Source: Talpa occidentalis
Taxonomy: Eukaryota > Chordata > Mammalia > Eulipotyphla > Talpidae
NCBI RefSeq assembly: GCF_014898055.3
Contig: NW_023601104.1
Span: forward strand, 43,526,210 to 43,590,209
DNA: 64,000 bases
Direction of reading: 5' to 3'
This document shows, piece after piece, positions 19,250 to 31,639 of this stretch; position 1 is the first letter of the stretch; each line of letters starts with the position of its first letter. The notes below the pieces were generated by a model. It did no database searches. It saw only the letters and a program-made list of their open reading frames with translations, and was not told where the DNA came from. A program made the translations under genes and the position numbers.

Positions 19250-19930
19250 GACTAAAGGTTACAGATAAGACTGACAACCTTGTCCCCAGGCTTGAATGGG
19301 GCAGAAGTCTCTTTTTCGCTCCCACTGCTTGGTAAGATTGTAACAGGGTGGTCCCCAGGAAAGGGGGAGGTTCCCTGCCCCACCCAAGGGAGGGTGGAGC
19401 TGAGCAGGAAGAGGAGAAGCTGCAGAAGAGACTGAGGAAGGAAGCAGGATGAAGCCAGGAGACCTGGAGGAGGCGCATGGAGCCTAGAGACACGTGAAGA
19501 AACTGCGCTTGTCTTTTGGTCGTGGACGGGGTGACACAGATGTGGGTGAGACCCCTGGGGAGGTGACAATGGCAGCTTTTATCTTGATGTTGATTTTGCT
19601 CTTTTCCTTCCGGGCTTGTCTGCTTGTTTCTGACCCTTTGCTGTGGGTCCCCACTGGAAGATGCTTTAGACTTGTGGCAGGCTTTGGGGCCTTGCTCTGG
19701 GCCAATCCCATATGGATGGACTTTTAGCCACGAGGGGACGGGTAACTTTGGGTGCTTCATTTAGAAACTAGATTCTTTGCCTTACCTGTATTGTTTCCTA
19801 GTTTTATTAAAGTTCCTTCCCATTAAAGTCTCATATGTTTTGTGTTGATGCGGCGGATGGCAGAACCCATTTAGAATAGGCAGGGTTGCGGGGTTTTGGG
19901 CTGCCCCTCTCCCTGTCCTATAACAAGATC
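19250..19930 (+). repeat. LTR-like segment B (homologous to segment A)
   Basis: Colinear with 7685-8335: the shared gaaaggggga, gagacacgtgaagaa, ttgattttgctctt, 'gctttagactt-tggcaggcttt', 'cttttagccacgaggggac', attaaagtt and 'cagaacccatttagaataggcaggg' run in the same order and spacing. Segment B is more G-rich and less decayed in its 5' half. A 175-codon frame on the opposite strand is probably a chance frame in this GC-rich LTR. Confidence 0.5.
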
Positions 19931-21290
19931 ACTATTAGACATGAATAAGGGAATAAGCCCTGCATCAGTCATTTTAAATGGGAGGGGTGGAGTGGAAGAA
20001 AAAGAAATCCAAAGACTGAGACAAAAACTCTCAAGTGGTGGGAAATGAGGCAGCGGGAAAGATTTGACCTTTAAGTGGTTTGGCCACAAGGACCCCAGTG
20101 GTGGGAGAGGGGTAGAGGGATCTTAGCTCTGCTGTCAGAATTTCTCAGTGGCTCCCCCTTCTCTTCCATTACTTGATTTGGACAAAGGATTTCATCTTAA
20201 ATAAAATTCTATGTAGTTACAGTTTTAATACAGGATTCACAGGCCCTCTTTCAGCCACATTGCCCCTTCAATCCACCCTAAATGACTATTTTTGGCTCAA
20301 GGATGTAGGGAATTGAAGAGAGCATCTCTCCCATCCTAATAATAAAAATAAAACAATTTTAAATGTGGATAAACTGCAAGTTCATGATTTTGTTCAAAAT
20401 CATTAGAAAAAAAGGGCACAAGACAACCAACTGGTCTGAAATACAAGGAGACACAGCACCTGAAGGAACCATGATGTGAATATTTGCTCACCTGGAGAAG
20501 ACGTCACTGGATATCAGTAAGAAAAGTTCAGTGAAATAGATCTCAATGTGGTGTTAGGAAAAAGCCCTGAGAAAACCTCTGTTGTGGAGAAAACGTGGGA
20601 GGAGAACAATAGTTTGTGTAGGAGGGTACAAGACTCCACCAAGACCCTTTCTCTCTTGAAGGTCAACAAACATTTTCAACCTTAGGGCCCAGTTGAAAAT
20701 TTACTGATTCTGGGGAAGGGAATAGGAAGAGAAAGCATCTGTCCCTTGGGAGGGACAAAGATACAGGAAGGGCCCAAAATCAAATGGGAAGTGAGGGAGA
20801 AGAACTGAAATGGTACCCCCATAAGATGCAGGAACAGGTGGCCACCTAAGAATGAGGATTAACCAGAACAACAGGGAGCACTTTCCACTCCCTCCCTGCA
20901 ATGCCGTGGCTCCCACCCACTGACAAGCCACTGTGACAAGCCATTGTGCTTCTAGCAGAAATTAAGTGCTGAGACACCTACAGGGAACCTCACTAAGGGA
21001 CAGCCCAAAGGGAAGACCTAAAGCTGAGGGTGACACAGACACTTCTCTGTCAGATGAGCTCCCTGACCCTCAGACAGAATCACTTCAGGAATTTGCTATT
21101 GATGGTCTGATAGCCCATCTTAATTCCAGTCCAACTCCTAAATATAATACACGCCAATCCTCACACCAAAGTCCTATTGGAAAGAAAGTTTTGCTCATTT
21201 GCAAGCATAAAATCTATTTACCTCAGGCTCCAGTGTCCTACATGAGATGTGTGGTATTTAATAAAATATGCTAGCAAAAGTATACAGAAA
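19931..21290. other. Unassigned region with one short ORF
   Basis: A 102-codon plus-strand frame (20966-21274) is rich in S, P, D and E and has no recognisable domain, signal peptide or membrane segment. No promoter or splice evidence supports it. The rest is non-coding sequence that I could not classify. Confidence 0.3.
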
Positions 21291-21299
21291 ATCAGTCAA

Positions 21300-21685
21300 G
21301 ATATGGACATTGTGATGCACATTACTTAACAGGCTGAACACTATTAAACAGCAATAGAATACATTTTTTTTTACTAGGGTATTTGGAATATTCTTCAAAA
21401 TAGACCATATCCTGCACTATAAAACAATCAATTTAAACTTTTTAGAAGTACAAATATATACTTGGATTTTGCAGACTAGTTATTTAAATAACTGAATATC
21501 TGGAAAATCCCTAAATCTTTGAAAGACAAACAACATATTTCTAATGCCCCATGGGTTAATGAGGAAGTTTCAATGGAAATTTAAAAATATTTGAACTGAA
21601 TGAAAATAAAATTATCACATTTCAAAATTTGAGGGAGGAACTGAAGCAATCATTAGAAGGAAAATGATAGCATTAAATATCACCT
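21300..21685 (+). repeat. L1 ORF2 fragment, plus strand
   Basis: It contains, in order, 'gaccatatcctgcactataaaac', 'tatctggaaaatccctaaat', 'ccatgggttaatgaggaagt', 'gaactgaatgaaaataaaat' and 'gatagcattaaat'. This is the standard order of an L1 ORF2 stretch. Frames are destroyed. Confidence 0.75.
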
Positions 21686-21689
21686 CCAC

Positions 21690-22035
21690 CCCAGCTTTAT
21701 TGAGATATAATTAACATATAATACTGTGGAACACTATACAGTGTGAGGATGTGATATATATGGTGAAATAATCGTACCGTGACAAATACTGAGAATGGAC
21801 ACCTTTGTCTTATTCCTGATGTTTCAGGAAAAGCTTTCAACATTTACCTTCGAGTATGATGTTAGCTGTGCGTTTGTCATATATGACTTTTATTATGTTG
21901 AGGTATGTTCCTCCCATGCCCAATATGTTGAGTTTTTAATCATGAAAGGATGTTGACTTTTGTCAAATACTTTTTTTCTGCATCTGCTGAAATGATCGTA
22001 TGATGTATCACATTTGTTGATTTGCAATGTAGAAC
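21690..22035 (-). repeat. L1 fragment, minus strand, inside the plus-strand L1
   Basis: 'ttattgagatataattaacat' marks an L1 3' UTR read in reverse. It is followed by reversed ORF2 words such as 'tgttgacttttgtcaaatac', 'tttctgcatctgctgaaatgatcg' and 'gatgtatcacatttgttgat'. Plus-strand L1 resumes after it, so this is an inserted or inverted piece. Confidence 0.65.
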
Positions 22036-22044
22036 ATCTCCTGG

Positions 22045-22650
22045 AATTTATAAAAGCTTCTTCAAAAATGTAATAAGATTGTAGGCTACAAAATCAATAT
22101 ACAAAAATCAATTTTATTTCTAAATGCTAGCAATGAATTATTAGAATTCAAAAATTTAAAAAGTTTTTTTAAATAACACCCCACTCCAAAGTGTTACCTA
22201 TATATCTACTAATATATTTGTAGGGTTTATATATTGAAAATAAAATATATTGATGATAGGAATTTTTTAGAAAGACCTTAGATCAATGAAATAGAAATAG
22301 GTATATGTAAATGTAGTTAGCTGATTTTTATCAAAAGTGCAAATAAAATTCAATGGAAAAATGATAGTTTTTTTTTCCAAAAAATTATGATGGGGAAATC
22401 ATACATGCATATGCAAAGGTAAATTTTAATTTATATGAAAATTAACTAGAAATGAACTATATACTAAATTTAGCATGTAAAATTAACAAACTCAAAAAAT
22501 TGTAGAAGAAATCTTTGGTTACGGAGAGGAATTTTAAATGTGGCACTAAAGGAGTGATCCTAAAAATAAAAAGATGACTTCTACTTTATTAAAATAAAAA
22601 AAAAAAAAACCATTGCTCTATGAAAGACACAGTCTAGAAATAACGGTGCA
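22045..22650 (+). repeat. L1 ORF2 fragment, plus strand (continuation)
   Basis: It contains 'taggctacaaaatcaatata', 'caaaaatcaattttatttcta', 'gctagcaatgaattatt', 'gctgatttttatcaaaagtg' and 'ttcaatggaaaaatgatagt'. These continue the ORF2 order of 21300-21685 downstream of the opposite-strand piece. Confidence 0.65.
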
Positions 22651-23007
22651 CTACTCTAGTATTCTAGTTAGTAAATGTGTTTCTCCTAAAAGTATGTTCT
22701 CTCAGTTGGAAATTTATAGACACTATACTTGAACAAGCAAGTATGCTGCAATCTGAGAGCCAGTTGTCTCACTCTAGAAGTTTCAGATAAACAAAGAGAA
22801 AAGTTCAGAATGAACAAAGTGGTTCTAAGTTGGTACAAATTGAACAAAATAAATAATATAGTGTTGGACTGTAACTCAAAGAATAACAAAAGTACCCTTG
22901 AGATCATACTGACATAAATAGAAATCTGAATGAATAAATTAATGGAGAGAAGAGACAACACAGTACTTATTGCTGCAAGCAAGATCAACCAAATGATTGC
23001 CAAAATT

Positions 23008-23236
23008 GGGGCCGCCCCTGGTGGCGCAGCGGTTGAGTGCTGGGCAGAGAAGCGCGGGTTCGATCCCTGGCCACCGGCGAGGGTCCCACATGGCACGCAG
23101 ACCTCTCCTGCCACATCCCTCTGCCTGTTCTGTTCCCCGCTCTGGCTCTGGTGAATTCTCTCACCCTCCCACGCTTCTGACTGTACCCAGTGCGTGTGTA
23201 AATAAATAAATAAATCTTTAAAAAAAAACAAGAGAA
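23008..23236 (+). repeat. tRNA-derived SINE, subtype B, plus strand
   Basis: The head contains an A box (tggcgcagcgg) and a B box (ggttcgatccc). The body is CpG-rich and the tail is taaataaataaataaatcttt plus A's. A perfect 18-bp target duplication (caaatgattgccaaaatt) lies at 22990-23007 and 23237-23254. The CpG retention and perfect duplication indicate a young copy. Confidence 0.95.
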
Positions 23237-23429
23237 CAAATGATTGCCAAAATTAAGGGTGAAAATTTATGCAAAAACTAGATTTTTATTCCCCCCAAAC
23301 TTGCTAATTATAAATCATATCTCCCAAATAGTTATTAATTGCAAATAGAAAAATAGTAATTTTACTGTGAAGAAACCTGGCTGACACTACTTTATCTAAG
23401 TGATCAAAGATAATATTACCGGGAACATA

Positions 23430-23860
23430 AATTGATATCATCTACCCCCTGACAGCTGCACAGCATCTTTGTGTTATCCATTCCAATACTGTGTCACCTC
23501 AAATTAAAAATGAGAAAACATCAGACAAACCCAAATTGAAGGTCACGAAAGACAAGAATAAAAGACTGAGGAGTTGTCATGAGTTAGAGGAGACCAAGGT
23601 GACAGGATAGCTAAATTCAATGTGGGATTCTGGACTAGATCCTGGAACAGAAGAAGGACATTTATGGAAAATAGGTGAAATCTGACTACAATCTCTAATT
23701 AGTAGTATACGCCAAAGTCAATTTCCTTTCTTTGATTTTGATAATTTTCCATGGTTAGATAAAGATGGGTGAAGGGCATACTGAGAACTCTCTGTACTAT
23801 TTTGCAAGTTTTCTGAGTCTAAATTTACATCTAAATAAAAAAATTAAACAAAAAATTCTC
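23430..23860 (+). repeat. L1 3' UTR-like fragment
   Basis: The order 'gaaagacaagaataaaagactgagga', 'tggattctggactagatcctggaac', 'gaaggacattta', 'ttgataattttccatggtta' and 'aactctctgtactattttgcaa', ending in an A-rich tail, matches the 3' end of an old mammalian L1 class. Confidence 0.6.
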
Positions 23861-25795
23861 CAGCTTAATTCTAGAGATGCATTAAAAAATATACAACATA
23901 AAAGTATACAAAACTTTTCATGACCTTGTTTAGCATTCTGCATTTTACACTTCAAAAATCAATGGGCTTATTTCAATAATTTCCACTCTTTTAAACGAGG
24001 AGATAAAAAGGAAGTTTTAAACTGCGATTTATAAGCTTGGCTCTTCAAGTAACAGATTGTGGGTGTGGAGACTTTTTATTTCCCATAAATGAAAAGCCAA
24101 ATTAGATATAATCATCACTAGATTTTATCCATTTAACTTTAATTTTCAAAGTACTAGAGGCATCTTTTGATACTGAGCAGAATTTTGAACAGATAAATGT
24201 AACTTATGGAACTGGATCATATGGAGATCAGATTGAGGCAAATTTGCAGTAACGTATTGTTTTCATACTTCTCATCAACTTGTACGTCAGCACTGGCTTT
24301 CCTCATTTTTCCTTAATTTATCCAATAGTTCATCACTGATCTAAATCAACTAATACATTATTAAAAACAAAAACAACATAAAACTAAAAGATCATGATGA
24401 CATCAACATTAAATTGGATGAGAGACTGAGTAACTAAATCATCAGCAACCTCATTTTATTTGAGCTCCACTAACTCCTTTAAATTCTTATCTCGTAAGTA
24501 CTTAGAGGTTCTCCAATTATTCCATTTTAAATAAAAATATATTATTTACTTTGTTTGAATTTTTAAAATCAGAAATTAAAATTGCAACATTTCTAACTTT
24601 ACCAGTTGGGGAAAGTCAAATAGCTGAATGATCACAAACCATTGTTTGGAAAAACCTGGCCTGGTGAAAGAGGCAGAGACTCAGCCACCTTGAACTTGTA
24701 GTTTATTTATGCACAACCTAAGACAAGCAATAAAAGAAAGTCAATTTTGTATCATTTAGGATATTTTTAGCTGCAGATAACAAGATGAGAAGCCCCAAGG
24801 CAGGGAGGCTCTAGAGTTTGTTAATTCATCCTCTTAATGAAGACCCAGAAAAGCTAGCTTCTTTATTCCTGCAGCACATTTTCCCGCAGCATTTTCAGAC
24901 ATAAAGATGTCCAAAGACAGAAATCTGTTTCTCTGTGTCACCTTTTAAGAGTGGAGGAATCTTGCCAGGAGTTTCTTGCCACTCAGTTGACATCCTTTCA
25001 TGTCTCATTGGCCAGAATTATGTCACTTTTCCATTCCTGAACCAATTACTGGCAGTAAACCAATATACTAATCTAAGATTGACTCCTGAATTAAGACTAT
25101 AGTCACTTCCCTTGCAAGCGATATATACTTAGATAAAGCTAGTTGAGGTTGACAAGGAAGACAGGGTTAATGGGTATTGAGTGGGCAACCTACCATGTCC
25201 ACTGAAAGCATTTTTGGAAGGAATTTAAGTTTACAAAGTTGCAGAAAGGAAGTGCATATGTTATAAGAAAAGCTTAATGTCAAAAGAACTACGAAAAAGA
25301 GTATAGGATTAGGGCCTCATGTCATCAGAGATGGCTTCCTGGAAAAGGTAGCCCCTCAACAGGATGGGGCCGTGGGGTACAGGATTGGAGTAGCAAAGAC
25401 AGAAGAGACCAAGAAGGGCCTCCTATCCTAGGCCAAGGAGTTTGCACACGACCCTAGAATTGGTTAAAAACAGCGGAGGGACTTTAAACATAGAAGGGAC
25501 ATTATGAGATTAGTCTGTAGATTGCTCTGTACAGCAAGGACAGACTGCTCCTGCTGACACTTTATGCTCTGCATTATCTGATCTTACTTAGCACTTAACA
25601 TTCACATACCAATACAAGATAATTTTTATGTGTGAGAGAAACAGACTTATCTCCCAAAGTACATTATAAATTTTAAAAGGGAAAAATGATTGGTTACTCG
25701 GGTGTACCCCTCTCAATACACAGAACAGTGGCTAGCATTAAGAAAATGCTCAATTTCTTGTGTCAACTAATTCCCTTACATTCTACCTACAAGCT
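23861..25795. other. Non-coding AT-rich stretch
   Basis: No supported ORF. A G-rich segment at about 25310-25560 and the part around 24750-25080 read like eroded interspersed repeats, but I cannot name the families. Confidence 0.45.
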
Positions 25796-25799
25796 GCAC

Positions 25800-25990
25800 T
25801 GAACTCTGGATGGCAGTGAAGTGTGTTGGAAAGTGCAGGCAGGTTGTTGGTCTGATGAGAGTTTGTACTTGTTTCCTCATCAGTAAAGTATGTGTTAATC
25901 ATGCCTCTCTTTTAGAGTTTCAAGGATTACATGTATTTCAGGCAAAGCACCTATATTTTGGGGGACTGAATGAATACATTTTTGTGTAAT
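25800..25990 (+). repeat. MIR-like SINE remnant
   Basis: 'cttgtttcctcatcagtaaagta' followed by 'tagagtttcaaggattacatg' and 'gcaaagcaccta' matches the order of the MIR core and 3' part, with heavy divergence. Confidence 0.5.
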
Positions 25991-26242
25991 TCTTTATTTG
26001 TTTTTATTTCCCTAGTTGGAACTTAGCCTCTGTAATAGCAAAGGCTTTGCTTTTCTGACTCATCAAAGTATCTGACACACACTCAATAAAACATTTGTGT
26101 GAATAAGCAATGAAAGTCTGCAAAAATGACTTTCCATGCAATAAAGATAAGGGCACGCTGAAGTGAGATTGGGGCAGAAAGACAATGGTTTTAGACCTCC
26201 AATTTGGTAAATTTAGATAAAATCAAATTTTACGGTGTTCAC

Positions 26243-26262
26243 TATATATATATATATATATG
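26243..26262. repeat. (TA)n microsatellite
   Basis: An uninterrupted TA run of about 10 units, likely length-polymorphic. Confidence 0.9.
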
Positions 26263-26454
26263 CAGAACAGGATCAGGATAAAGTTTCATGTTGTGCTTTG
26301 CATTATTTCCTCAGTACCACTGGAAGGTCATCTCAATTTCTCCTTCTCCTATGGTGTCCTCGCATCTTCATCCTTCTCAGCCTTGCAGGGATCTAGGCTG
26401 TGTCATAGCTCTGATCAACCTACAGGTAAGAACTTGGAAAAGTATCCCATAGGC

Positions 26455-26615
26455 CAGAACAATGGTTCTCATTCCAGCTATACATGAGAATTGCCTGGTG
26501 ATCTTTTATATTAAAGATGTTCAGCCCCACTTAATACCAGAATCTCTGGGGGCAGAGTTCTGATGATATCTTTGTGTGATTTCTTTATAACATTCCATGT
26601 TGGGAACCACAAATA
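26455..26615 (+). mobile_element. hAT-Charlie nonautonomous element (MER20/MER5-like)
   Basis: It starts 'caatggttctcattcc' and ends 'gttgggaaccac', a near-inverted pair typical of the MER5/MER20 group. Between them lie 'catgagaattgcctggtgat' and 'ccagaatctctgggggcaga', the shared internal words of these elements. It is a defective fossil with no transposase. Confidence 0.65.
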
Positions 26616-27084
26616 TGGTGCTTTGGTGTATCTATAATATTAAATATGTCTCCGTATCTCTCTCTCAGTATCTTAAAAATAGATACTGATAGCATTCAAT
26701 ATCTTAACAATAGATATTGAAGTCTAGTAAACCTAAAGACAGATGTACAGTTCAATACATTTTTCAAACTCAACACAGCCATGTAGTGGCAGCCAGATCA
26801 GAAACACATTACCAGCTTCTTAGCAGCCCCCTCCTGCCCCTTCCAAGGGTAACCACTCTGGGGACATTGTTCATGAACTTGTTTTGTTTGTTTATTACTT
26901 TCTATAAATGAGGTCATGCAGTATGTCCTCTTTGGGATCTGACTTGAGACACCTTTTTAAAAAAGGAAGGGTAGAGTCTACAGGACACAGATTAGTAAGT
27001 CTTATGTAAATCTAACAAAATTCACAAAGATTTGTTGTAAAGTTGATTGGGAGACATGGTGGGAAAGAATAGCTTAAAGCAGGT

Positions 27085-27330
27085 GCTTTGAAATCTCATG
27101 TACTTGGGTTTTATATCCTTGTTCTGCTACAAGGAAAAGCTGTGACCCTGGGCAGTTACCTCTCTTGTTTCTATATATTTGTAAACTATTGTCATTAATA
27201 GAAAACCTCATAGGATTGTCATGGGGTTTATGTGTAAGTTGTATGTTTACATGTTTATGTGCGGGGCAATATGTATAAAGTGTTCAGCACTATGCCAGGA
27301 TAGATAGTAAGCATTAGTGACTAGTAACAT
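27085..27330 (+). repeat. MIR SINE
   Basis: 'gctgtgaccctgggcagttacctctcttg' followed by 'aacctcataggattgtcatgggg' and 'tgttcagcactatgccagga' follows the MIR consensus order closely. Confidence 0.8.
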
Positions 27331-28284
27331 CTGTTACTCTTTAGAAAGGAACAAGTAATAGCATTCACTAAGATTAAGTGAAGACAAATTAATCCCAAAG
27401 TAAAATAAGAAAAAATAGAATACTGGTCTTGGAAATCAGAGTCTAGTGTAAAGTTTCTCCTAACCCTATCATAAGAAAGATATGGAAATTGGTCTTCATG
27501 TAGCTCTTCCCGTTGATTCCAATCATGGGCAATATTAGGGTCTTCTAATACAAATAAAGATGCCCTTGACCCTTGACCCAGTGTAAACTAAAGAGTTAAA
27601 ATGATTCCAGGTTTCTTTTTTCAGAGATGCCCCTCTTTGAACAAACTCTGTGAATGAATCTGATTCTCTGCCAAACTTGTGTTTTTTCCTTTTTACAAGT
27701 TTATTAGGAAAAGGAGAAAAAAGAAGAGAGGCACCTGCATTGTCAAAGGTGGGCAAGAGAGCTACTGCTGCTGCTCTGCGCAGGGAAATGTTTTGTGAAA
27801 AGAAACACCTGCATAGTCACAGGTGGGCAGGGGAGCTCCGCTGCCAAATTTTAACCACTGAACTACACTGCAGTGAATGACAAGTGCTCAATTCTGGAAT
27901 CTTTTGTAGATTTAATAACTTAGTGTCTGGTATATAATAAATGTTCCACAGATACTTGTTGAGCTATGAATGAGGTCCCTGGAACATGCATATTGCTATT
28001 CTGCTCAATGTTTTCATTAGCAATTTAAAAGATGTTGAAGTTATGCTTAACAAACTTAGCAATGGTAGAAAAGAGTGCCTGAAAAACAAACAAAAGTTTT
28101 TTTTTCTTTTGAAATGGAACCACTGATTAATTAACATTTCATATAAAATAGACCCAAGTGTCTAGGTGTCTACATATTAATGTAACCCAACCAAAGGACA
28201 GAGGTTTACCAGTAAAATAAATGTCACCTTTAGACACGTGAAAATGTGGTACATTTCTATTTGTCTATTCCATGGTAAGTCAGA

Positions 28285-28495
28285 AACTGGACTAAATCTG
28301 GCCCATAGCTTGTTTTTTTGCAAATGAAGTTTTTACAGGCACACAGTCACATTCACTTACTTATATATTGATTATAACTGCTTCCATAATATAACAGCAA
28401 ACTTGAATATTTACATCTGAGACCACAGAGTCTGCAAAGCTGACAATATTTGCTATCTGGCTCTTTGCAGAAAAAATTATCAACCTCTATTCTAC
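28285..28495 (+). mobile_element. Nonautonomous DNA transposon remnant (MER type)
   Basis: 'aaatctggcccatagcttg', 'aagtttttacaggcacacagtcac', 'ttgattataactgcttcc' and 'tatttgctatctggctctttgcagaaaaa' are the diverged internal words of a common mammalian MER DNA transposon. I am not sure of its exact family name. Confidence 0.5.
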
Positions 28496-28921
28496 TCTAC
28501 AACATACTCTTCCCCATCTTCTTTAATAACATAACAAAACTATTATCTGGGCATATGGATGCCTAGATTAAAGACTACATTTCTCGGTATAGTTTACATG
28601 AGGAATTTCATGTCACTGAATTCTGGTCACTGAGACATATGTAGAAGTATTGTGTCTCTGCATTCTGAAATCTTCCTTAAAAGATAGCTCCTTCACCCTT
28701 CATGCTGGTTGGAAATTAAACCTGATAGCTGGAGCTCGAACAGCCATCTGGGGCCATGCAGATAAAAGCCGGGGTTTGGCAGCCTGAACCTGAAAGGTGT
28801 CTAAGTCCCTGAGTCCCTGATGACTTACTGGTATTTCCATAACAGCCCTTTACTGTCTACTGCCAGATGTGGTTTTTTTTTTTTTTTTTTACATAAAATT
28901 AAAAAATTCTTGGTGTGTTTA

Positions 28922-29148
28922 TTTTTTCATAGAAGAACTGGGGTGTAGGCCAGAGGAGCAGGGAGTGAGAGGATTGACTAGAGACAGAGTGAGGAGCAGA
29001 ACAGGCAGATCTACTGAAACACACTGCTGAGGGGAGCAACAGGAGAGGTCTGCTGTGTCATATGTGTATTAGTTCCCTGGCCGGGGATCAAACCCAGGCC
29101 ATAGAGGTGACAGTGCTGAAACTTAACCCCTAGGCCTCCCGGGAGGCC
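28922..29148 (-). repeat. tRNA-derived SINE, subtype A, minus strand
   Basis: The minus strand carries the head with 'gggaggcctaggggttaag', the B-box-like gggtttgatcccc and the usual central block. Target duplication tcttggtgtgttta occurs at 28908-28921 and 29149-29162. Confidence 0.9.
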
Positions 29149-29162
29149 TCTTGGTGTGTTTA

Positions 29163-30080
29163 GATTACTGTTCATTTGGATGTTCAGTTACTTGCAAGTG
29201 AGCATATCCTAACAGATACAGTTGTAGAATGCCCAGATACCAGAACTGAGTCTGCCAGTTTAACTAAATCTGGAGTTATATGTGCCTTGTGAAATTAAGG
29301 AACTCTTCATCACTGGATCGTTTTAGGCAGATACTGAATAACCACCTGTCAGACTAGTGATGCAGAGTTCCCTGAATTGTCTGGAGGTTAAATTACATGA
29401 CCTCCAAGATTCTAAGTTGGGTGTTCCTGGACCACATTTTTCTTTATTAATGGAAAGTGTTAAATGGGTTCTTAGTTCAAGCACTTAAAATGATTAAAGT
29501 AACTAGCCAGAAAGCCAACCTGCCAAAGTGGAAAGTGTGGAAGGAGTAGTAACATATCAGCACAATTTTAACTTTCTCTTTGCAGCAAAGCAATGATTCT
29601 GATGGTACATTAGCCTCTGATTGAAGAAAGTACTGACACTACATCAGATGCTGACTTCCTGTCCAATAAGCTGAGACTATCCATTTTCATAGATGTGCTG
29701 GGAAAGTGGAATACCATTGCTCCATAGGGGTGATCCCTTTATGCATAAAATGTGCTTTATCTTATTTATCCAATTTTACTTTGCTGTAATATGGACTGTA
29801 GTTGAGTCTGCATGGACATAGAAAATCTATAAGTATCTTCTATGTATTCTTTTTAAATATACATGAAGGATTAGGAAATCCTTTAACTAGTAGGGATTAT
29901 GTGACTCTGACACAGATATACCATCTCTTTGTTGATGCTTCTTTGTTTTTATTTTTGCAAGATTCATTGCAAATGTAATTTCCCTTTTGTATCTGCTGTA
30001 AGCCAGCAAGACAAGTTAGGTTTTCCTATTATTTTCCTTCATGATGTATCTATCTTTCAGTGATGTTATCACTAATATAA
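29163..30080. other. Non-coding, nothing recognised
   Basis: No ORF, RNA gene or named repeat that I can support. Confidence 0.5.
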
Positions 30081-30084
30081 TTAA

Positions 30085-30240
30085 TGTATCAATTATTTGA
30101 TCCCTTCCTCATAGACTATAAGGTCTCCAATTGCTGTAGGCAAGCTTTCTCCATTGCTCTGTTATTTCTATCCTTTTTAATGCAGTGTCCAGCAAAGGGA
30201 GGCAGTCGATAAAAATTGGTTGAATGATAATGATGAAATT
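30085..30240 (+). repeat. L2 3' end
   Basis: 'agactataaggtctccaattgc' through 'tgcagtgtccagcaaaggga' to 'ataaaaattggttgaatgataatga' follows the L2 3'-terminal order. Confidence 0.55.
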
Positions 30241-31639
30241 AGGAAACATAATTTTATTCTCTATTATATGGTAACTCCACATTGGGATACAGGTTTCTTA
30301 ATTTTAAATAGCCTTAGAGTTATACCTCTTGAAAGGAAAATTATGTACTTTAACCAAAAACAACAGCCACGTCAGTGACAACACACTGGATGGCCTAGTG
30401 GTAGAAATTTGGTTAGTGACCATCTAAGAACCTTTTCCCATGTTTTGGGGAATTCCTAAACTAGTGATACTGTTTCCATAGGAAATAAGACCTGTAACCA
30501 AAGCTTGTGTGTAGGTTATTTATTTGGTAAATGAACTGAGGGGCAAGAAAGAACAAGAGAAAGAATAGAATGAATCAGTGAGTCAAAGTCAATACAAGTG
30601 TGTACTTTCTAGTTGGACAATATCTCTGACAAACAGTACTCAGATCTCATGAAATCATCTCAGATTCCTGCTGGGGGAAAAATATTGGAAGCTTGTATGT
30701 ATTGCTGTCTCCTCCCAATGATGGTACAAAGTTTGTGACCCGTGAGCTTCTGGACTGTACATGATGAGTGTTGAGTATGTTCTTGTACTGTCCATGCAAA
30801 TCATCAGAGGGGCTCTGAGCAGGAAGCAAGAGGGACATGACACAAACTCAAGGTCAAGTGTTCTAGGTAGCACCTATGCAAAGCTGATGGAAGGTGGTAC
30901 AGGTCTGGTCACCGTTGAGGTGACTTGAAGAGGGTTGGGAGTGCTAGGTAGACTGGAAGGGCACAGAGAAATTCTCAATAGAGTCACCATCATTGATTCG
31001 CTTAGCAACATGATTCTCAAAACAGTGTTGCTCCCAGACTTGTGGTTCTGAGTTTTAATGACTTAGAAATCCTTATAGTGAAAGAGGAAATGAATATACT
31101 AGGTGATACAACAATGTCTCTATGGAAATGAAATCACTGCCACCGATTTTAGAAAAAATAATATTACCTTTTGTTCTAATGCTTTTCTTGTTCTTTTCTT
31201 TCATCTACCCAAATATTTTATATATGGTATACAGATGGTGGTTAACATTATAATTTAGTTCATAGACTACACATTATTGAGAGAGTTGATAGAGGATTTC
31301 AACAAAACTAAAGGAGAAATACACATTAGCTAGGGTCCTGGCTTTTTTTTTTTTTTTTTAACTGACTGAAACAACTGGAAAAAAATATGGGTCACCTACT
31401 GTTAGATTAGGTCAAGTGTGTCTTTGGATTGTGAGATATAATTGTATTGTATCTGGCAGGTTTTTCTTTAATGATTATATATTAGGAGAAAAAGAATATA
31501 TGCTGGTGCTGGTCACACAAACGAGTAGACTACTTGTGCAAATGAAGCTCTGTTCACCACCAAAACTGTGGATTCTTTTGCTTATGTTGAAAAATTTTCT
31601 GCCACATGGATCCTTTGGGAGATAAAACCCCTCTCAGAG
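30241..31639. other. Non-coding, nothing recognised
   Basis: No supported gene. Two overlapping minus-strand frames of 63 and 72 codons near 30650-30870 show no domain or codon evidence. A T-run lies at about 31345-31360. Confidence 0.5.

Noticed and set aside
19233..19760. 175-codon minus-strand frame as a host exon
   Set aside because: It lies over an LTR-like segment that has a homologous copy at 7.7-8.3 kb, and no splice or domain evidence supports it.
22990..23080. tRNA gene signal (A and B boxes)
   Set aside because: It is the head of a SINE with a target duplication and an A-rich tail. It lacks a foldable anticodon arm and acceptor stem.
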